Below are positions 61,001 through 64,000 of a stretch of DNA of 64,000 nucleotides, piece by piece. The stretch lies in the NCBI GenBank assembly GCA_000697475.1, contig JNEU01001172.1, positions 1-64,000 on the forward strand, read 5' to 3'. Origin of the DNA: Lichtheimia corymbifera B2541 (Eukaryota > Mucoromycota > Mucoromycetes > Mucorales > Lichtheimiaceae). Position 1 is the first letter of the stretch; each line of letters starts with the position of its first letter. The notes under the pieces were generated by a model, which had not been told where the DNA came from, ran no database searches, and was given only the letters and a program-made list of their open reading frames with translations. The translations under genes and the position numbers were made by a program.

Positions 61001-64000
61001 TCCACATGGTCATCGTCATCGCCAAAACCAGCTCCTTCATCATCGTACATGTCTTCGTCATCTTCATCCATGGTACCAGGGCCATCAAAACTTCCTCGCA
61101 TGCCCTCATTTGTTGCAGCTTCTTTCTTTCCAGATGTTGCTGTCGCAGTAGCATCCAATTTGTTGGTTCCTGACATGATGCGTTTGGTGATATTGACCCA
61201 TACAGAAGGCTCATTGATAGCAGTCTCCTTTAACCAGCTTCGAATTACATTCTTGACATCGTATAATCCGGGATCCGTATCCAACATCTTGAACAATTCG
61301 GTATCAAGACCAGGTTGTGCTGCTTTAAATACAAGTTCGGCATCACGTTGAACAAGCTGATATAAACATGTCACTGCAGCCTTCTTCAATGGTAAATGAA
61401 GACTGGCAATCTGGTTTTGTAAATATGGCACAAGCTCTTGCGTATCGAGGTATTGAGGAGCAAACATGAGAAAGTGCTGGATACATCGAATGGCTTCAAC
61501 ATTCACACGCTCGTCAGGTTCCAATTTGAGTTCCTCGACCATATTCAGACACAATTCACGTATCTTTGTGGATGCTTGTAGTTCCGGTCCAAGTGTGCCA
61601 ATCAACTCATAAATGATACGGCCAAATTCTTGATAAGCGGAGAATCCAACACTCATTCCTGCATTAGATACTGCCACCGATCCACTACCAGGCTCGTGTG
61701 TTTCACTCAAATAAAGTTTGGCCACCATGCCAAGTGCGCTGTTGACATAACTTGAAAACATGAGACCAGCTGCACTGATTGTCATTGTGATAGCTTCAAG
61801 TGCCCATGCATGTACCACAGGATGTGGATCACTGCTGAGTGATACTAGGATGCCAAAGAGTGTCTTGAGATGGGGTGCAGCAGCCATACCACCAACGTGC
61901 GTATAAATATATCCAATGGCCAATGCGCAGCCAGCACGAACGTTTGGATCACGATTGCTCACTACCAAGTCCACGAGCTGTTGCATTTGTGCTGCTACAA
62001 ATGATCCACCAACAATAGCGGTTAATCGTCCAATGGTTTCACTTGCTGCGTTGCGTAGATATGGATCCGGATGTGAAATAGCTTCCATCAGGATTTCTTG
62101 CACTAATTGTGTCGCTCGTCCACTTGGAATCTCACATGTTGTTGCCTTTTTCTTCTTTGACATCATATTCTTGAATGCACCCAAAAGAGCCACCGTGACA
62201 TTCACGAGCACTGCTGCACGCTTTGGTGAATTCTTTTCCACACGTGCATCCTTGACCACACTTGCAATATGTTCAAATGTCGATTCTTGTACAGGAGGTG
62301 GTTGGCTCGGAAATATAGTTGCAAATAACTCTACACTGCTGTCGATATATCCAGTCGATGGTGCAACAGGATGTGGGACCATCATCTTGTGCTGTTCCTC
62401 AGTAGCAAACGTCGTATAAATGTAAATTGGATCAAGCTCAGCCGATCCGATAATCGGTCGTTCAAGTAATTCCTCAATCCGCTGGAATCGATCTTTGGTG
62501 ACCCATTCTTTGCTACGATTGCCTTCAGCAATATCATCCGTACTCGCTGATGTAGCCACGTCAATTCGATATCCTTGCATCTTGCTCGTAACACCATAGC
62601 CATGTCCATCTGCAGAACTCCATACACTCACAAATTGACCAGGCACACTTGCAGTAACCTGGGCATGTGCTCCTGAGGATGGGGTGATCTTGTCAGGTTC
62701 AATAAAGACGTTCACCGAGTTGCGCAATAAGCTCGTCAATGATGATTCATATGTGGATAACAAAGGTCGAATAGTGACAAAGGATTGGAAAATTCGTCGT
62801 CGTAATGCATAATATTGATCGGTCAGTTTGATCTGGTATGGTGAGCACGGTGACAAGGTGGATGGTGAGAATGTATTAGGTGCCGTTGCAAGGAAAGCCA
62901 GGGTATTGTTGAGGAGTGCAGCGACACGTTTTGCAATGTCGAGTGTAACAAGCGTGTTGCTGTTATGTACAAGAAAGCTGTAAATAGAGCTGATGGCACA
63001 TTCACGTGTGTGGAAAAGGAACGACCATTCAGGTTCTGCACGAATGGCATTAGCTTCCTTGCCAGTAGGCTTGGGTAATGCGTTCTTCCATAGCAATAGT
63101 AACTGCGGTAAATGCAACTTGACCAAGTTTGGCCCAAGACACATGAGTGCGCCCACAAGGATCCATGCCACCTGGATTTGTACACTGGCTACTTGTTGAG
63201 TCTTGCTGGGGTTCTTGAGAAGCTGTGTTGCAAGTGACATGGCCCGTGCACTGAGTTCAAAGGAGGTATAAATTGGCCGATCAGGGAAGACGCTAAGGAT
63301 AGCACCTGCAGTGTATGCATACGCCAAAGTACGCTTAAAGAGATCACTTGTAGCCGTTGGATTAGACAGGTTGGACAAGTCCTTCTCCAATAGATTCAAT
63401 GCTCGTGGAAGTAGATAGGGAAGATTGGAGGGTATTGAATGACACACACAACGAATGCACCAAGCTGCTGATGCTTGAACAGAAAAACTAGGATGGGTCA
63501 ACAATGTGAAAACTGGATCGGCAACAACATCCTATTATCCTTTGATGATAAGTACGCTTGATAGTTGAAGATAGCGTTATTCCACATTACCTTGACTGCA
63601 TTAGCTCCTCCTCCAAGTTCACATATCAAAGCAGAAATCAAATCCGTGGCACAAATCAATGCATGCTTGTTGGGTGGGGCTTGATTCTTCATTAAAGGTG
63701 GCCAACTCTTGACGAATTCAGACACCAGCAATTTGACTGCCATGGCTTGACCTTGTTCACTCAAAAGACGTTTGCCAATAGTATTGTGCAATAGGAAAAA
63801 GACTTGTGCTCTTGCAAAGGCTCCATCAGCGGCGACGAGATTGTGCTTTGTACCATCCAGTAACTCCCGTAAAACGTGCTTTGCAATGACGGCATAATTG
63901 GCTTCCACAAACTCTGTCCCAAGCAACACGAATAACGTAGCATACGTTTCAATAATGCCAATCTTGAATTCACGTGATACATTGGCCCGGTTGTAGTTGG
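58062..64000 (-). CDS. LAA1: Laa1/HEATR5-like HEAT-repeat protein (partial, 5' end outside window)
   Basis: Very large HEAT-repeat protein that binds the AP-1 clathrin adaptor and helps localise it to endosomes and the trans-Golgi. More than ten exons are present; the coding region continues past base 64,000, so the N-terminus is missing. Helical repeat pairs fill the sequence. Recognisable stretches include ASAAWCIRCVCHSIPSNLPYLLPR, NPSKTQQVASVQIQVAWILVGAL, DPYLRNAASETIGRLTAIVGG, NVRAGCALAIGYIYTHVGGMAA and DPHPVVHAWALEAITMTISAAG, as in HEATR5 proteins. The longest exon is 60,676-63,504. An acidic insert (MDEDDEDMYDDEG) lies within it. The C-terminus is Gln/Arg-rich (QQQRQQQLRQQELQ). Confidence 0.88.

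Noticed and set aside
60947..61351. 134-codon ORF, plus strand, opposite LAA1
   Set aside because: It is Ser-rich because it is the complement of acidic and Ala-rich LAA1 codons; it has no features of its own.

Overview
The window is nuclear DNA of a filamentous fungus. Almost every gene is split by introns of roughly 45-110 bases with GTANGT donors and CTAAC-like branch points. The proteins are core eukaryotic ones (dynamitin, eIF2B-epsilon, Swr1, Laa1, Pol I subunit A12, acidic ribosomal protein P2), alongside fungus-specific families (velvet factor, Dal5-type permease, Leu5-type carrier). The intron density, the bHLH family and the overall style suggest Mucoromycota (Mucorales-like), but this is inference; no rRNA or other taxonomic marker is present.

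Layout: 1-2.5 kb is an array of about six hairpin-forming repeat units. After a short gap come COX10 (-), a long intergenic stretch, a bHLH factor (-), another gene-free stretch, then a dense block at 10.5-23.6 kb: dynamitin (-), RPA12 (+), eIF2B-epsilon (-), a Dal5-like MFS permease (-), a small DAP-like protein (-), a PEBP protein (-), a DUF4291 protein (-) and an F-box/LRR protein (-). Divergent from the last is a long (+) gene that reads as a kinesin whose motor has lost its ATPase motifs. A glycine-rich-domain (DUF1399) protein follows (+).

The 31-35.7 kb interval is the accessory part. It holds hydrophobic, repeated coding-like modules on the minus strand, a Pol III B-box match, and a second copy of the hairpin repeat family with a nested inverted repeat. 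Next come HIS2 (-) and DAHP synthase (+), head to head around a perfect Gcn4/CPC1-type site, then a GNAT acetyltransferase, an orphan zinc-knuckle-like protein, MPC2, a velvet factor, a Leu5-type carrier, RPP2, a second bHLH gene, SWR1, and the 3' part of LAA1, which runs off the right edge.

Most genes here are ordinary housekeeping genes, and I see no gene cluster that forms a new system. The items most worth attention are the motor-dead kinesin-like protein, the nested palindromic repeat family, the DAP-like protein, the repeated hydrophobic modules at 31.6-33.9 kb, and the shared promoter of two amino-acid biosynthesis genes. Exon boundaries were derived by hand from splice consensus and reading-frame continuity. 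Where boundaries are listed, exon lengths sum to an intact frame.
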